Assembly (NCBI GenBank): GCA_007115705.1
Contig: QXEO01000211.1
Span: 2,293,599 to 2,357,598, forward strand
Direction of reading: 5' to 3'
DNA: 64,000 bases
From: Dactylis glomerata
Taxonomy: Eukaryota; Streptophyta; Magnoliopsida; Poales; Poaceae
A program made the translations under genes and the position numbers. Numbering within the stretch: the stretch's first letter is position 1; each line of letters starts with the position of its first letter. A model generated the notes under the pieces. That model was not told the DNA's origin. It saw only the letters and a list, made by a program, of their open reading frames with translations, and made no database searches. Below, in pieces: positions 10,759 through 21,645 of the stretch.

Positions 10759-12223
10759 AGGAGCTTGGGCTCCACCCAGGAGGCAAGCGGCAAAGCCTCG
10801 CGGCTCTTGATAGCCCCCTGGTTCTCTTCTCGGTGATCATTTGCTAGTGGAGGCAGTGGTAGCGGCTCGGGATCTGCACGTGATGGACCATCGCGGCGGC
10901 GACCCTCGTCCCGGTCGTCGTCGCGGCGGTTGCCCCTGGATCCACCTTTGCCATAGCTACGGCTACTCCGATGGCACTTGGTGACTCCATTCTCTTCATG
11001 GAACTTTTGTACTACCCAACAATCGTCAGTATTGTGGGTGTCCTTCTTGTGGAGGATGCAGTAGCAGTGACGCCCACCCTTATCACGCTCAGAACGGTCC
11101 CCGTGGAGCTGTTTATGATCTGGCTCCGCCGCGAGGGCAGCAGCCTCCTTACGCTTAGGGTCCTTGGACTTGGGCTTTGGGGGAAGCGCCTCCGGCAGAT
11201 TGTGCATGAAGAGCCTCCCCTCTTTGGCCTTGGTGCACCTATTGGCGATCTCGAAGAGCCTGACGATGGAAGTCAGCTCATCATTCACGGACAGCTTTTC
11301 CTTCATCTTGATGTCGGCAGCGCCCGTGGAGAATGTGGAGATAACCTCCTCATTGGAGATCTGGGGAATCTTGTTCCTCATCTGGCTGAAGCATTGGAAG
11401 TACTAGCAAAGTGTTTCGCCCTTGTAGGCATGAAGTTGGCGACGAACTGACGGCACAGATCCTTCCACAAATTTATAGATTTGTGCAGAAGATTCATGAG
11501 CCAAGTCCGTGGAGCGTCCTTGAGGGCCATGGGAAACCTATTAGCCATCACAAGCTGATCTCCATGCGCGGCCTAAACAGCAATGACGTAGAGCTGAAGA
11601 AACTCTACAGGGTTGGAGGTTCCATCATAACGCGTGCCAATGTCCGGCCTGAACTTGTCGGGCCAAACCATGTAGCGTTGCTGGCTAGTGAGAGCAAGGC
11701 ACCCGGGGTTGTAGACAGGATCCCCGGTGACCTTGACGTTCTTGCCAGCTTCGCCGATGTCGTCGATGCCGCGGTCATGATTTTTGCGGCGGCGCTCAAG
11801 GGAGACGCATGCGTCTTCCGGAGCGCGTTGGACGATTTGGCAGCTGGGCTTCCCACGCGGCGAAGATGCGGCGCGGGAAACCACCTTCTTGGCCTGAGCG
11901 GCCTTCCTATCTCCGGCGCCCAGGGCATGGTGCCCCGCAGTTGGATCTGGTTCTCCCGCGCCTTGGGCTCCTCCCAAGGCCGGGTCTTCATTGGTGATAG
12001 CGACGAGCTCGGCGATTCGAGCATGCCACCCCTCACGCCCGTCCGCGGTGGGCTGATAGCGCAGCAGCTCCTGTGCCATGGCGAGAGCCTGCGCAGGGGC
12101 CACCTGACTCCCAGAATGAGCGCGAGAAGTAGCGGTGGTGGTGAAGGAGAGCGAAGGCTCTGTACGCCCGGACGAGAGATAGGAGGACTCCAGATCTTCC
12201 TCCTCTTCCTCCTCGGCCGAGAC
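10698..12223 (-). pseudogene. Element D gag (C-terminal and central parts)
   Basis: Structural protein forming the retrotransposon particle. Central part on the minus strand from 12223, with WPDKFRPDIGTRYDGTSNPVEFL (about 11640-11575) typical of retrotrans_gag. 11381-10698 contains a Cys/His cluster (CYCILHKKDTHNTDDC) as in Tat-lineage elements, followed by Arg/Gly/Asp-rich sequence. Several frameshifts occur near 12100 and 11400-11570. The N-terminus lies beyond solo LTR C at 44583-44674. Confidence 0.82.
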
Positions 12224-13228
12224 TGTAGCATCCTACCTTTATCAAAAGGTAGAAATCCTGTGTATCTGTGTCATTCCCTGGATCAGTAGATAGCACCACA
12301 TTACAAAATATAGTAATCATTGAAATAGCATCAATATTACAGCGTAAATCCAGTTACAAAGGTATTCAACCTTACGAGTACACAACATAAAGCATAGTAG
12401 CAATGAGCCTCCATCTTCATCAAGTGCCACAGGCAGACATGTTGGAATGTAAGCTCGAGATCCTACTCCTGGTTCCTTATTCGAAATAAAAACCTGCACA
12501 TTTGAATATGCAACCCCAGAGGGGTCAGTACAACAATATACTGGCAAATGACACATATTTTGTGGCATTTGTGAAAAGACTATACTATATGATATTTGGC
12601 TAGTGGATCTCAAAGGCTAACTTGCATAAAGCCAATTTTATTCGATAATTCCTTTCAAAACCTTTTTCTCAAAATTTTAGTTTATAAGGGTCAAGATAAC
12701 CCCCATACATTACATACTGGCCGGTATGTAGTTTCTGGGCAAAACTCAACAAAGTTGGAACAACCAGACAACCATACCTTTTTAGGGGCATGAGCCTGAG
12801 CTCCTCTAAGTGTTGCTAGTCATGTTTTAAAACATTCAGAAACGATGATGAGATTCTTCCGATCATTCCATGGCTAGAGACTCAATTGTCCATTCCGAGG
12901 ACGTGGCTAATCGATTAGATTTTAACACCTTGCAAGGGTTGTGCACTTTCACCTTAAGACTTATTTTACACCCATATATAAAATGAGACAAGACCTTTCA
13001 GAAAAAGCATTCAACCAAACGGATCTGACCGTGCCCCCTATATTATGCTGCCACCCTCTGTCAGTACCCATGGTTGAACCTTTAATCCTACTAAATCAAG
13101 ACAGAGCCCATATTGTCATAAGATTGCACTGGAAGTACATCTAAGCATGGAAGCCATATTAATCTCTTTAATCCTGAGTGGCCATCCCAAGTAGTATCCT
13201 GAGCTACACATCTGTACAAGCATGTGCC
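12224..13228 (-). repeat. Solo LTR C, left part (LARD-type)
   Basis: Starts TGTAGCATCC on the plus strand and resembles the first kilobase of the J and E LTRs (for example the TAGCACCACA stretch). Element B interrupts it at 13228; the LTR resumes at 41534. The joined length is about 4054 bp, with no body and no partner LTR, flanked by perfect 5-bp TSDs GAGAC (12219-12223 and 44583-44587). It lies within the gag of element D. Minus orientation is inferred from J and E. Confidence 0.85.
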
Positions 13229-14627
13229 TAATACGTCCAAAACGTATCTACTTTCCCGAACACTTTTACTGTTGTTTCTCCTCTAATTTGTGTGTTTTGA
13301 ATGCAACTAACATGGACTAACGCTGTTTTCAGCAGAATTATTCTGGTGTCTCATTTTTGTGCAGAAATCCAACTTTCAGTAAAAATCCGGGAAAATATTG
13401 CAAAAATCCTATTTCACCAGAAGACCCACGGAGCCAGAAGACGAGAGGGAGAGGGGCTGGGAGGCCGGCTCACCACCAGGTGGCGCGGCCCAGGCCTAGC
13501 CGCGCCCACCTATGGTGAGGCCGCCTCGGCCATCGCCCCGACCCCTCCTTCTGCCTACATATACCCTCTGACCTAAAAGGAGCGGGGGTTCAGCGTTTTT
13601 CCCAGATAGAGTTCCGCTGCGCCGCCACCATCAGAAATCGCGATTCGGAACCAGAAACTTCATTCTGGCACCCTACCGGGATGGGGATTTGGAGGAGATC
13701 TTCATCACCATCATCACTGATGTCCCTCCATCAACCATCCAGGATTCCCCCATCCATGTGTGAGTAATTCCCGCTGTAGGTGAAGGGGATGGTAGGGATT
13801 GGATGAGATTGTTCATGTAATTTGTTATGAGATTGTTAGGGCATGGTGCCTAGTATCTACTATTAGTGCTTATGACATTGTTGCAACTTGTTGTGCTTAA
13901 TGCTTGTCACTTTGGGCCCGAGTGCCATGATTTTAGATCTGAACTTGTTATTGTTTTATTATGATAATTGTTGTTTATGGTCTTACCTGCAAGTTGTATA
14001 CACATATCGTTCTCCGGAACCCGAGGCCCCAAAGTGACAGAAATTGGGATAACCGGAGGGGATGGTTGTGATGTGAGGATCACATGTGTTCACCAAGTGT
14101 TAATGCTTTGCTACGGTACTTTATTAAAAGGAGTACCTTAATTACCAGTAGATTCCCTTGAGGCCCTTCTGCAAATAGGCTGGTAGGACAGAAGATGTCG
14201 TGCAAGTTTCTCATTGCGAGCACGTATGACTATATATGGAACACATGTCTATGATTGTCTAGTACTAGGATGCTTTATCATTATTTATCTGCAATTGCCC
14301 ATGTCTCACTGATTTCATGAATTATCTTATCCATGCAATGCCCGTACATCCATCCCTATGCCTACAATATTTAGTCCTACTGTTTCCTATTGCTACTATT
14401 ATCGCTTTTATTTTACTATTGCTGTTACTATTTCACTACTGTCACCACTATAAAACTGTTGCTACTGATAAACCACTGCGAGCAAGTCTGTTTCCAGGTG
14501 CAGCTGAATTGACAACTCATTTGTTAAGGCTTATAAATATCCTTTGGCTCCCCTTGTGTCGAATCAATAAATTTGGGCTTTACTTCCCTCGAAGACTGTT
14601 GCGATCCCCTATACTTGTGGGTCATCA
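13229..14627 (+). repeat. Element B LTR 1
   Basis: First base pair of the TG terminus is mutated (TAATACG); ends GTCATCA. A weak TATA-like ACATATA lies at 13557-13563 after a GC-rich block. It is the most divergent of the three B LTRs. Confidence 0.9.
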
Positions 14628-14638
14628 AGACTATTTTC

Positions 14639-14656
14639 TGGCGCCGTTGCCGGGGA
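14639..14656 (+). other. PBS of element B copy 1 (tRNA-Asp)
   Basis: TGGCGCCGTTGCCGGGGA, a perfect complement of the plant tRNA-Asp(GUC) 3' end, 11 nt after the LTR. Confidence 0.85.
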
Positions 14657-14715
14657 GCATAGCTTTATTTGTAAGTTCACTTGGAATTCATATTGTTCGC
14701 TGCAATCCATTCATC

Positions 14716-16666
14716 ATGGGTAAACCTCGTGATGGAAAAGTTTCTATATTGCCATCCTCTACAAGAAGAGGTATGACTTTGAACACCTCTGTTGCTCTTG
14801 ATTCACCATCTGTTATGAGTAAATTGCTTACACCACCACACGCACACGCTACTGCTACTTCTTCTGCTGAGTTTGAAAATGCCACTGATAATTTAGATGA
14901 TGCTTCTACTGTGCTTGATGAGAGTGGTTCGCTAGGTTCCTTTTTAGATGCTACAATTGCTAGGACTAAGCACTTGGGGAACACTGCTGTTACACCTGTT
15001 AGTTCACCTGAGTCTAGGGAATGTCCTAGTGATGATTTTGATGACGCTTATATTGAGCTTGATGATGATTTTATTGCTGAAGCTCATGCCACTCGTGATG
15101 CTAATGCTGTTAAGGAACTTCTAGCAAGACGTGCTGTTAGATATAAATTATCTCCTGATGCTAAGTTTGCTGCTTCTCCCATAAATATTAGAGATAAGGA
15201 TTATGATTTCTCTTTAGATTTATCTTACATATCTATTGTTGAGAAAGAACCTTTTTGTGGTACTGAAAATGAAAGTGCTATGGGACATATAAATGAGCTC
15301 TCTACTTTGAGTAATTTGTTTTCTGATGATATTAAGCTTCGCACCTACTTTGTTGCTAAGGGTTTTCCTTTCTCATTGAAAGATGCAGCTAAAACTTGGT
15401 TTAATAATTTGTCTCCTGGATCTATTGATAGTCCTATTGCTTTGGTTAATGCTTTCTTTCAGAAATATTTTCCTGCTAGTGCTCAACATGCTGCTGTGCA
15501 GAAAATCTTTGACTTCGAACAGGGAAAAGGAGAGATATTGCCTGAATCTTGGGCAAGGTTTTGTTCTTTAATTAGAGCTTTGCCTAAAGAGCCATTGCCT
15601 AAAAATGAACTCCTTGATATATTTTATAATGGACTAACTGATGAATCTAAGACATATCCGGATAGTTGTGCTGGTTGTGTTTTCAGGAAAAGAACTCCAG
15701 GTGAATCTGAAGAATTAATGGCTAAAATAAGCCGGAATCATGATGATTGGACTCTAATTAAGCCAATACCCGTGCCAACTCCAGAGCCGACACCGAAGAA
15801 GAGAGGAATGATTGAATTAAATGATGAAGTTATGAGGGAAGCCAAGAAATCTCTTAAGGAGAAAGGTATTAAGTCCGAAGATGTGAAGAATTTACCTCCT
15901 ATAGAAGAATTATGTAAGCCAATCCCTCACTTATCTACTATTGAGGTACACTCTCTCCAACGCTTTGATGATAGAGATATTCCTTACTCTAAACCTCCTG
16001 ATCCATGCTTAGATGAGTTTGATAATTTTATTGTTAAGCAAGATAATTTTAATAAGAGAGTGCAGAACCATCTGTTGGAAAAATTCTAGTGCTATTAACA
16101 AGTTGCAGGATATTGTGGAGAGAACCTCCAATGATGTGAAGATGCTTGTTAAACATTTTCAAATGGTTCGGACTCAAATTGATCAGCTTGCCATGGTGCA
16201 AAAAGACTTGCTAGTTAATGCCGCAAGAGAAAAACAAGCGTGTGAAATATGTACAAGAGGAGGCGCTACCACTCAAGACCCCTTATATCCTGAAGGACAT
16301 CCTAAGAGGATCGAGCAAGATTCTCAACGCACTTCAAGTGATGATATTCCTTCCAAGAAGAAGAAGCATAAAACAGCTGCAGAATCTTCCAGAATAGGTA
16401 AAGATCCTAATAGTGTTTCTATTTCTGATGCTGAAACTGAACCAGGTGATGCTCCCGATAAAGAAGAAGTTGAAGAGGAACCAGACAAGCTTGCTAAGAA
16501 TGCAAAGTGCACCAAAGAAGAATTCATTGCCAACAAGCATGGTAATGAGAGAGAACCTTGGGTGCATAAACCAATGCCTTTTCCTGGTAAGAAACATAAA
16601 TCCAAGAAAGAAGAACATTACAACAGGTTGTGTGAATGGATGAAACCTTTATTTATACAAATTCCT
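14716..16666 (+). pseudogene. Element B copy 1 gag (frameshifted)
   Basis: I chose the ATG at 14716 because it follows the PBS; the longer upstream reading frame is LTR sequence. The first 458 codons are open to a stop at 16087-16089. One extra A near 16080-16086, relative to copy 2, causes that stop; the original frame then continues to 16666. The protein has an acidic N-terminus, then a retrotrans_gag-like core (about residues 205-320: AKTWFNNLSPGSI, SWARFCSLIRALP) and a basic, charged C-terminal region with CEICTRGG. Downstream sequence including the protease is missing because 1125 bp present in copy 2 (23596-24720) are deleted at 16666/16667. Confidence 0.82.
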
Positions 16667-17048
16667 CTCCACTTACCTCTCCACTTTCATTTCACTCTCT
16701 CTCCCAAAATATCTCAACACTCCTGCTCAAACCCGAGTTCTTGCTGCTCTTCATCGTGATTTTTCGATCTCCTTGCTCAGCCCATCTTTGGTGCTGAAAT
16801 TTGGAGCAATTGTTCTCCGGTATGTGACTCCTTCGATTGTCCGAGTAGAATTTTGTTTAGTGGAGTATTTCTTGAGTATTTTAGCTCTATAGGCTGCAGG
16901 TGAAATGAGTTTGCATGCTTGTTCTATTGATTAGAAATGTTATTTTGATGCATGTTAGCCCTCTAGTAACTCCTTATAGTAGTTTCCTAACTTTGTTTGT
17001 CTCAAAATTATTTTTTATGAGGTTTGTTAAAAATTTCGGAAAAGGGAA

Positions 17049-18173
17049 ATGGACAACTACACCTATGGAGAAGTCTTTGAAAGAGAAGCACCAAGGGCAT
17101 CAAGGCCTACGAGATCCACAGCTCAATACAGGATATCCTACAATGAAGATCTTATGTCACCAAACATTGAGGGGGACGATGGAGATGCGCATCCATCCAC
17201 CTTTCCTTGTGCTAACTTTTTGAGTGATGCAGGGATTCTTGAGGATTTCTTGCTCCTTGTTGACAGGGTGGGATTGACTACATACATGGCGGATGAGATT
17301 AATCAATATGCTATTCTCACAAAGATTTTTGTTGAGAGTTTTAAATTCACTAACTCTGCATTCAGGCTATCTCTTGCATTTAAAATTTATGATAAGTCTA
17401 TCACCATGTCTTTGGAGAAGTTTTGTGGTATTCTAGATGTCCCCATGTTTGAGACGGCGAAGAAGATTCTGAACCAACCCTTTGATTTGCTGGAGCTCTA
17501 CCGAGGGGTGACCAACGATGATGACCGCACAGCTCAGCGTGGCAAGATAAGAAATATTCAACTCCCAGCTATTAGATACTTTGTTTATTACCTTGCCACT
17601 AGTATTCTTGGTAGAGAGAACTCTAGCAATATTTCTAACTATCATCTAGCTTTTCTAGCTACTACACTTGATGTTAGTAGAAAGTATAACCTCGGTGCTC
17701 TTATTGCCCATCGCCTAGCTGCTAGGGGACCTATTTATGGAGGCATTATTGTTGCGCGCATTGTTGCTGCTCTTAGACTTTCTATAGCTCCTAATGATAT
17801 TTTGTTAGTCCCACAGAGACTGGACCTTGCTGCCATGAAGCTTCATCACTTTGTTACTGCTAACTCATATGCAGGGAAACTAGTCTATAGAATGTTATTT
17901 ATTGATGGAGATGAAAGGGAAATTCCCTTGCCGCAACCCCATTTGTTTAGTTTATGCAGGAAACCATGGTTGCACTCAAAGGAGGAGCTAGATGAGCAGC
18001 TCAGGCTGCTTGGCTTCCACACACAGCAGGGCGCCGTGAACCAGGAGGCGCCCGCTGACAACTATGCCATGTACCATGCTGGGGCGTCCTCAAGCTCGTA
18101 CCAGGATGAAGGTACTTCTTCGTCACACTTTGGAGGCACCACTTCATGGCCGAGTTGGCCGAGTTGGGATTGA
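17049..18173 (+). CDS. Element B copy 1 Athila-type accessory ORF (374 aa, intact)
   Basis: An uninterrupted 374-codon ORF located where pol/env would be. It resembles the plant Athila ORF-1 family, with the diagnostic block YNLGALIAHRLAARGPIYGG (about residues 215-234) after predominantly helical sequence, and a Ser/Gln-rich C-terminus (HAGASSSSYQDEGTSSSHFGG). The function of this family is not established; roles in chromatin interaction or as an env-position relic are only proposals. No signal peptide or transmembrane helix is evident. Of the two tandem copies only this one is open. Confidence 0.72.
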   Translation: MDNYTYGEVFEREAPRASRPTRSTAQYRISYNEDLMSPNIEGDDGDAHPSTFPCANFLSDAGILEDFLLLVDRVGLTTYMADEINQYAILTKIFVESFKFTNSAFRLSLAFKIYDKSITMSLEKFCGILDVPMFETAKKILNQPFDLLELYRGVTNDDDRTAQRGKIRNIQLPAIRYFVYYLATSILGRENSSNISNYHLAFLATTLDVSRKYNLGALIAHRLAARGPIYGGIIVARIVAALRLSIAPNDILLVPQRLDLAAMKLHHFVTANSYAGKLVYRMLFIDGDEREIPLPQPHLFSLCRKPWLHSKEELDEQLRLLGFHTQQGAVNQEAPADNYAMYHAGASSSSYQDEGTSSSHFGGTTSWPSWPSWD

Positions 18174-20158
18174 TCTCCACTTAGGCCAAAAGCCTAAGCT
18201 TGGGGGGAGGTACGGCGACGATTCACTCATCTACATATCATATTTTGTCGGTCCTTTGTATATCCGTGTTTTCTTCCTTTTCCTTTGTTGTTTCTCATTT
18301 TTATTTTGTTTGCTTTCCAAAACACAAAAAGACCAAAAATATTTCCGTTGTTTCTCTTTATTTGCCTCTGTAGCTTTCTAGCTTTGGTTTGCTTTGTTTT
18401 CTATTTTCGGTTTGGTATTTGAAAAATCCAAAAATATTTTGCTTTGTTTGCTTTTTCCTTCCATTCTTGTTGCAAAATCGAAAACCCAAAAATATTTGTT
18501 GATCTTCTTCGGTTTTGTAAAGTTTGCTCCAGAGTTCAGTCTCCCGTGACTCCATTGGAGCTTGGTATTCACTTTATATTATTCAAGCCACACAAGTGAA
18601 GAGCAGTAATGATGACGTATGACAACTCGAGATGTGGTAAGAGGCTGGTACGAACTCTATTTGTTTCATTTTTGTACATATACTCATCTATGTGGACATG
18701 CTTAGCCAGTTCATGTGAGGTATATGTTATCTAATGGATGCTTTGTAGTTCTTGCTCTCATATGACTAGTTTCAATTTATTAATAGTTTGTAGCATGTCA
18801 TGTAGATGCTTGCTTGCATTGCTTTATTCATAAAACGGTATGACATTGTGGTATCCCCATCTGAAAAGTTTCATTTCAATTGACTTGGCACATGCTCAAG
18901 CATGCATATGACTGAATAAAAAGTCAATTAAGCCTCGATGATCTAATTTGCCTCAAAGTTTTTGTATCGTTTTTGTGCCTATGTTAATTTTGTTTTGTCG
19001 CAAGCATGATTATGATAGTTATTGCTCTCTCGATTGTCGCTTCCCAGTCTTTTGCTAGCCTTCACTTGTACTGAGAGGGAATACTTTTCGTGCATCCAAT
19101 TACCAAAAACCAAGTCTACCAAAGAGTCCACTATAAATTCCTATGCATGGTATTTCAAAGCCATTCCAAGTAAATTTTCATGAGCTACCTTTCAAAACTT
19201 TCAAATACTTCTCATCTTGTACCACTGTTTGTAGCTCATGAGGACGTAGTGGTCGGAATTGCTATCTTCCATATTAAACTGAGTACCCCTCGACTAGGCA
19301 GCTTCATCTGCTCGTCATTAATTTTGCAAGGGAGCTGGTCAGACCACTGTAATCTAATCTAAAAAAGAAAAGCAAAAGAGCACTCCTCCATGGTATGTGA
19401 AAGTTGGTGGGCACCCGATGAAATCGGTTAGCCATGGTTTGAGAAAGGAAAAAGGTGGGGAGGAGTGCCAAAGCTTTATAAAAGAGCACCAATGTGCCAA
19501 TTTTCAAAGAACTCAGAACTGCTCTCACTTGTTTATTATGGAAGATAGCAAGTCCCCATTGCCAGTCGTTGACATGAAACATCTCAAAATAAATTTTTAT
19601 CTCTGTTTTACAAATGAAAAGCTCTAACACATGTTTAATCCCTGCTTCCCTCTACGAAGGGCCTTTCTTTTACTTTTATGTTGAGTCTTCATCTTCTAAC
19701 TTTAAGCACCTTCTTGAGAGCATAGCTGTTATTCTTAGTGTAATGTGCTTGTTCCAGAACACGGTTAATTGTGGTATAACTTTGATGCTTGTATCTTTGA
19801 TATTTCTACTTCTAGTCTTCTCTTGGACTTCAGATGTGCCTCAGCATTTATGTTTTGCTCCACAAATAAAGGCAAGCGGGATACCACTCTTTCATATCTT
19901 ATTATGAGCATTACAATCTTGCAACTTCTTAGGTTTCATGTTACTTTTTATTAGTATATTGGCACTCTTTCATAGCTTTCATGACTATGAGATAGCATTA
20001 GCTGCATATTTCTTACTATGAATTGTTTAAGTATTCGATCATATAGTGAGAATATTTACATATTATGAAGCAAATGTGTTCGTAAAAGTTTCTTTTATCA
20101 CACTCAGTTGTTAACTGAATTGCTTGAGGACAAGCAATAAGCTAAGTTTGGGGGGAGT
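18174..20158 (+). other. 3' untranslated body of element B copy 1
   Basis: No gene. T-rich with several GGTTTGTATTT-like runs, nearly identical to 26171-28155. Ends with the polypurine tract AAGTTTGGGGGGAGT (20144-20158) adjoining LTR 2. Confidence 0.8.
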
Positions 20159-21557
20159 TGATACGTCCAAAACGTATCTACTTTCCCGAACACTTTTGCT
20201 GTTGTTTCTCCTCTAATTTGTGTGTTTTGAATGCAACTAACACGGACTAACGCTGTTTTCAGCAGAATTGCTCTAGTGTCTCGTTTTTGTGCAGAAATCC
20301 AACTTTCAGTAAAAATCCAGGAAAATATTGCAAAAATCCTATTTCACCAGAAGACCCACGGAGCCAGAAGACGATACAGAGAGGGGCTGGGAGGCCGCCA
20401 CACCACCAGGTGGCGCGACCCAGGCCTATCTGCGCCCACCTATGGTGAGGCCGCCTCGGCCATCGCCTCGACCCCTCCTTCCGCCTACATATAGCCTCTG
20501 ACCTGAAAGGAGCGGGGGTTCGGCATTTTTCCCAGATAGAGTTCCGCTGTGCTGCCACCATCAGAAATCGCGATTCAGAACCAGAAACTCCGTTCTGGCA
20601 CCCTGCCAAGACGGGGATTTGGAGGAGATCTTCATCACCATCATCACTGATGTCCCTCCATCAACCATCCATGATTCCCCCATCCATGTGTGAGTAATTC
20701 CCGCTGTAGGTGAAGGGGATGGTAGGGATTGGATGAGATTGTTCATGTAATTTGTTATGAGATTGTTAGGGCATGGTGCCTAGTATCTACTATTAGTGCT
20801 TATGACATTGTTGCAACTTGTTGTGCTTAATGCTTGTCACTTTGGGCCCGAGTGCCATGATTTCAGATCTGAACTTGTTATTGTTTTATTATGATAATTG
20901 TTATTTATGGTCTTACCTGCAAGTTGTATACACATATCGTTGTCTGGAACCCGAGGCCCCAAAGTGACAGAAATTGGGATAACCGGAGGGGATGGCTGTG
21001 ATGTGAGGATCACATGTGTTCACCGAGTGTTAATGCTTTACTCTGGTACTTTATTAAAAGGAGTACCTTAATTACCAGTAGATTACCTTGAGGCCCTGCT
21101 GCAAATAGGCTGGTAGGACAGAAGATGTCGTGCAAGTTTCTCATTGCGAGCACGTATGACTATATACGGAACACATGTCTATGATTGTCTAGTACTAGGA
21201 TGCTTTATCATTATTTATCTGCAATTGCCCATGTCTCACTGATTTCATGAATTATCTTATCCATGCAACGCCCGTACATCCATCCCTATGCCTACAATAT
21301 TTAGTCCTACTGTTTCCTATTGCTACTATTATCGCTTTTATTTTACTATTGCTGTTACTATTTCACTACTGTCACCACTATAAAACTGTTGCTACTAATA
21401 AACCACTGCGAGCAAGTCTGTTTCCAGGTGCAGCTGAATTGACAACTCATCTGTTAAGGCTTATAAATATCCTTTGGCTCCCCTTGTGTCGAATCAATAA
21501 ATTTGGGCTTTACTTCCCTCGAAGACTGTTGCGATCCCCTATACTTGTGGGTCATCA
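20159..21557 (+). repeat. Element B LTR 2 (middle, shared)
   Basis: Starts TGATACGTCC, ends GTCATCA, and serves as 3' LTR of copy 1 and 5' LTR of copy 2. It is preceded by a polypurine tract and followed by a PBS (21569-21586), with no TSD on either side. For most of its length it shares variants with LTR 3 rather than LTR 1. Confidence 0.9.
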
Positions 21558-21568
21558 AGACTATTTTC

Positions 21569-21586
21569 TGGCGCCGTTGCCGGGGA
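21569..21586 (+). other. PBS of element B copy 2 (tRNA-Asp)
   Basis: Identical to the copy 1 PBS, 11 nt after LTR 2. Confidence 0.85.
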
Positions 21587-21645
21587 GCATAGCTTTATTT
21601 GTAAGTTCACTTGGAATTCATATTGTTCGCTGCAATCCATTCATC

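Larger units (their letters stand above)
6684..12223 (-). mobile_element. Element D, left segment: Gypsy (Tat-like) gag-pol body, minus strand
   Basis: On the minus strand the order is gag, protease, RT, RNase H, integrase, the Ty3/Gypsy order. Element I interrupts it just after the integrase (6684) and solo LTR C interrupts gag (12223). The remaining 5' part (gag start, PBS, 5' LTR) is at 44583-45634; the 3' LTR must lie left of the window. Reading frames shift between gag, protease/early RT and late RT/RNase H, and an in-frame stop sits in RNase H, so the copy is inactive. Confidence 0.88.

Noticed and set aside
9847..10836. Plus-strand ORFs opposite the protease (for example 10394-10747, 10492-10836)
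   Set aside because: Antisense shadows of the minus-strand protease, which has clear active-site motifs.
11411..12289. 292-codon plus-strand ORF
   Set aside because: Antisense shadow of element D gag; the opposite strand shows gag motifs and GC-rich sequence makes long antisense ORFs common.
14639..14656. tRNA-like sequence TGGCGCCGTTGCCGGGGA
   Set aside because: It is only the 18-nt complement of a tRNA 3' end used for priming, not a tRNA gene; no cloverleaf surrounds it.
14317..14715. Extension of the copy 1 gag ORF upstream of 14716
   Set aside because: This part is LTR and PBS sequence; translation should start after the PBS at 14716.
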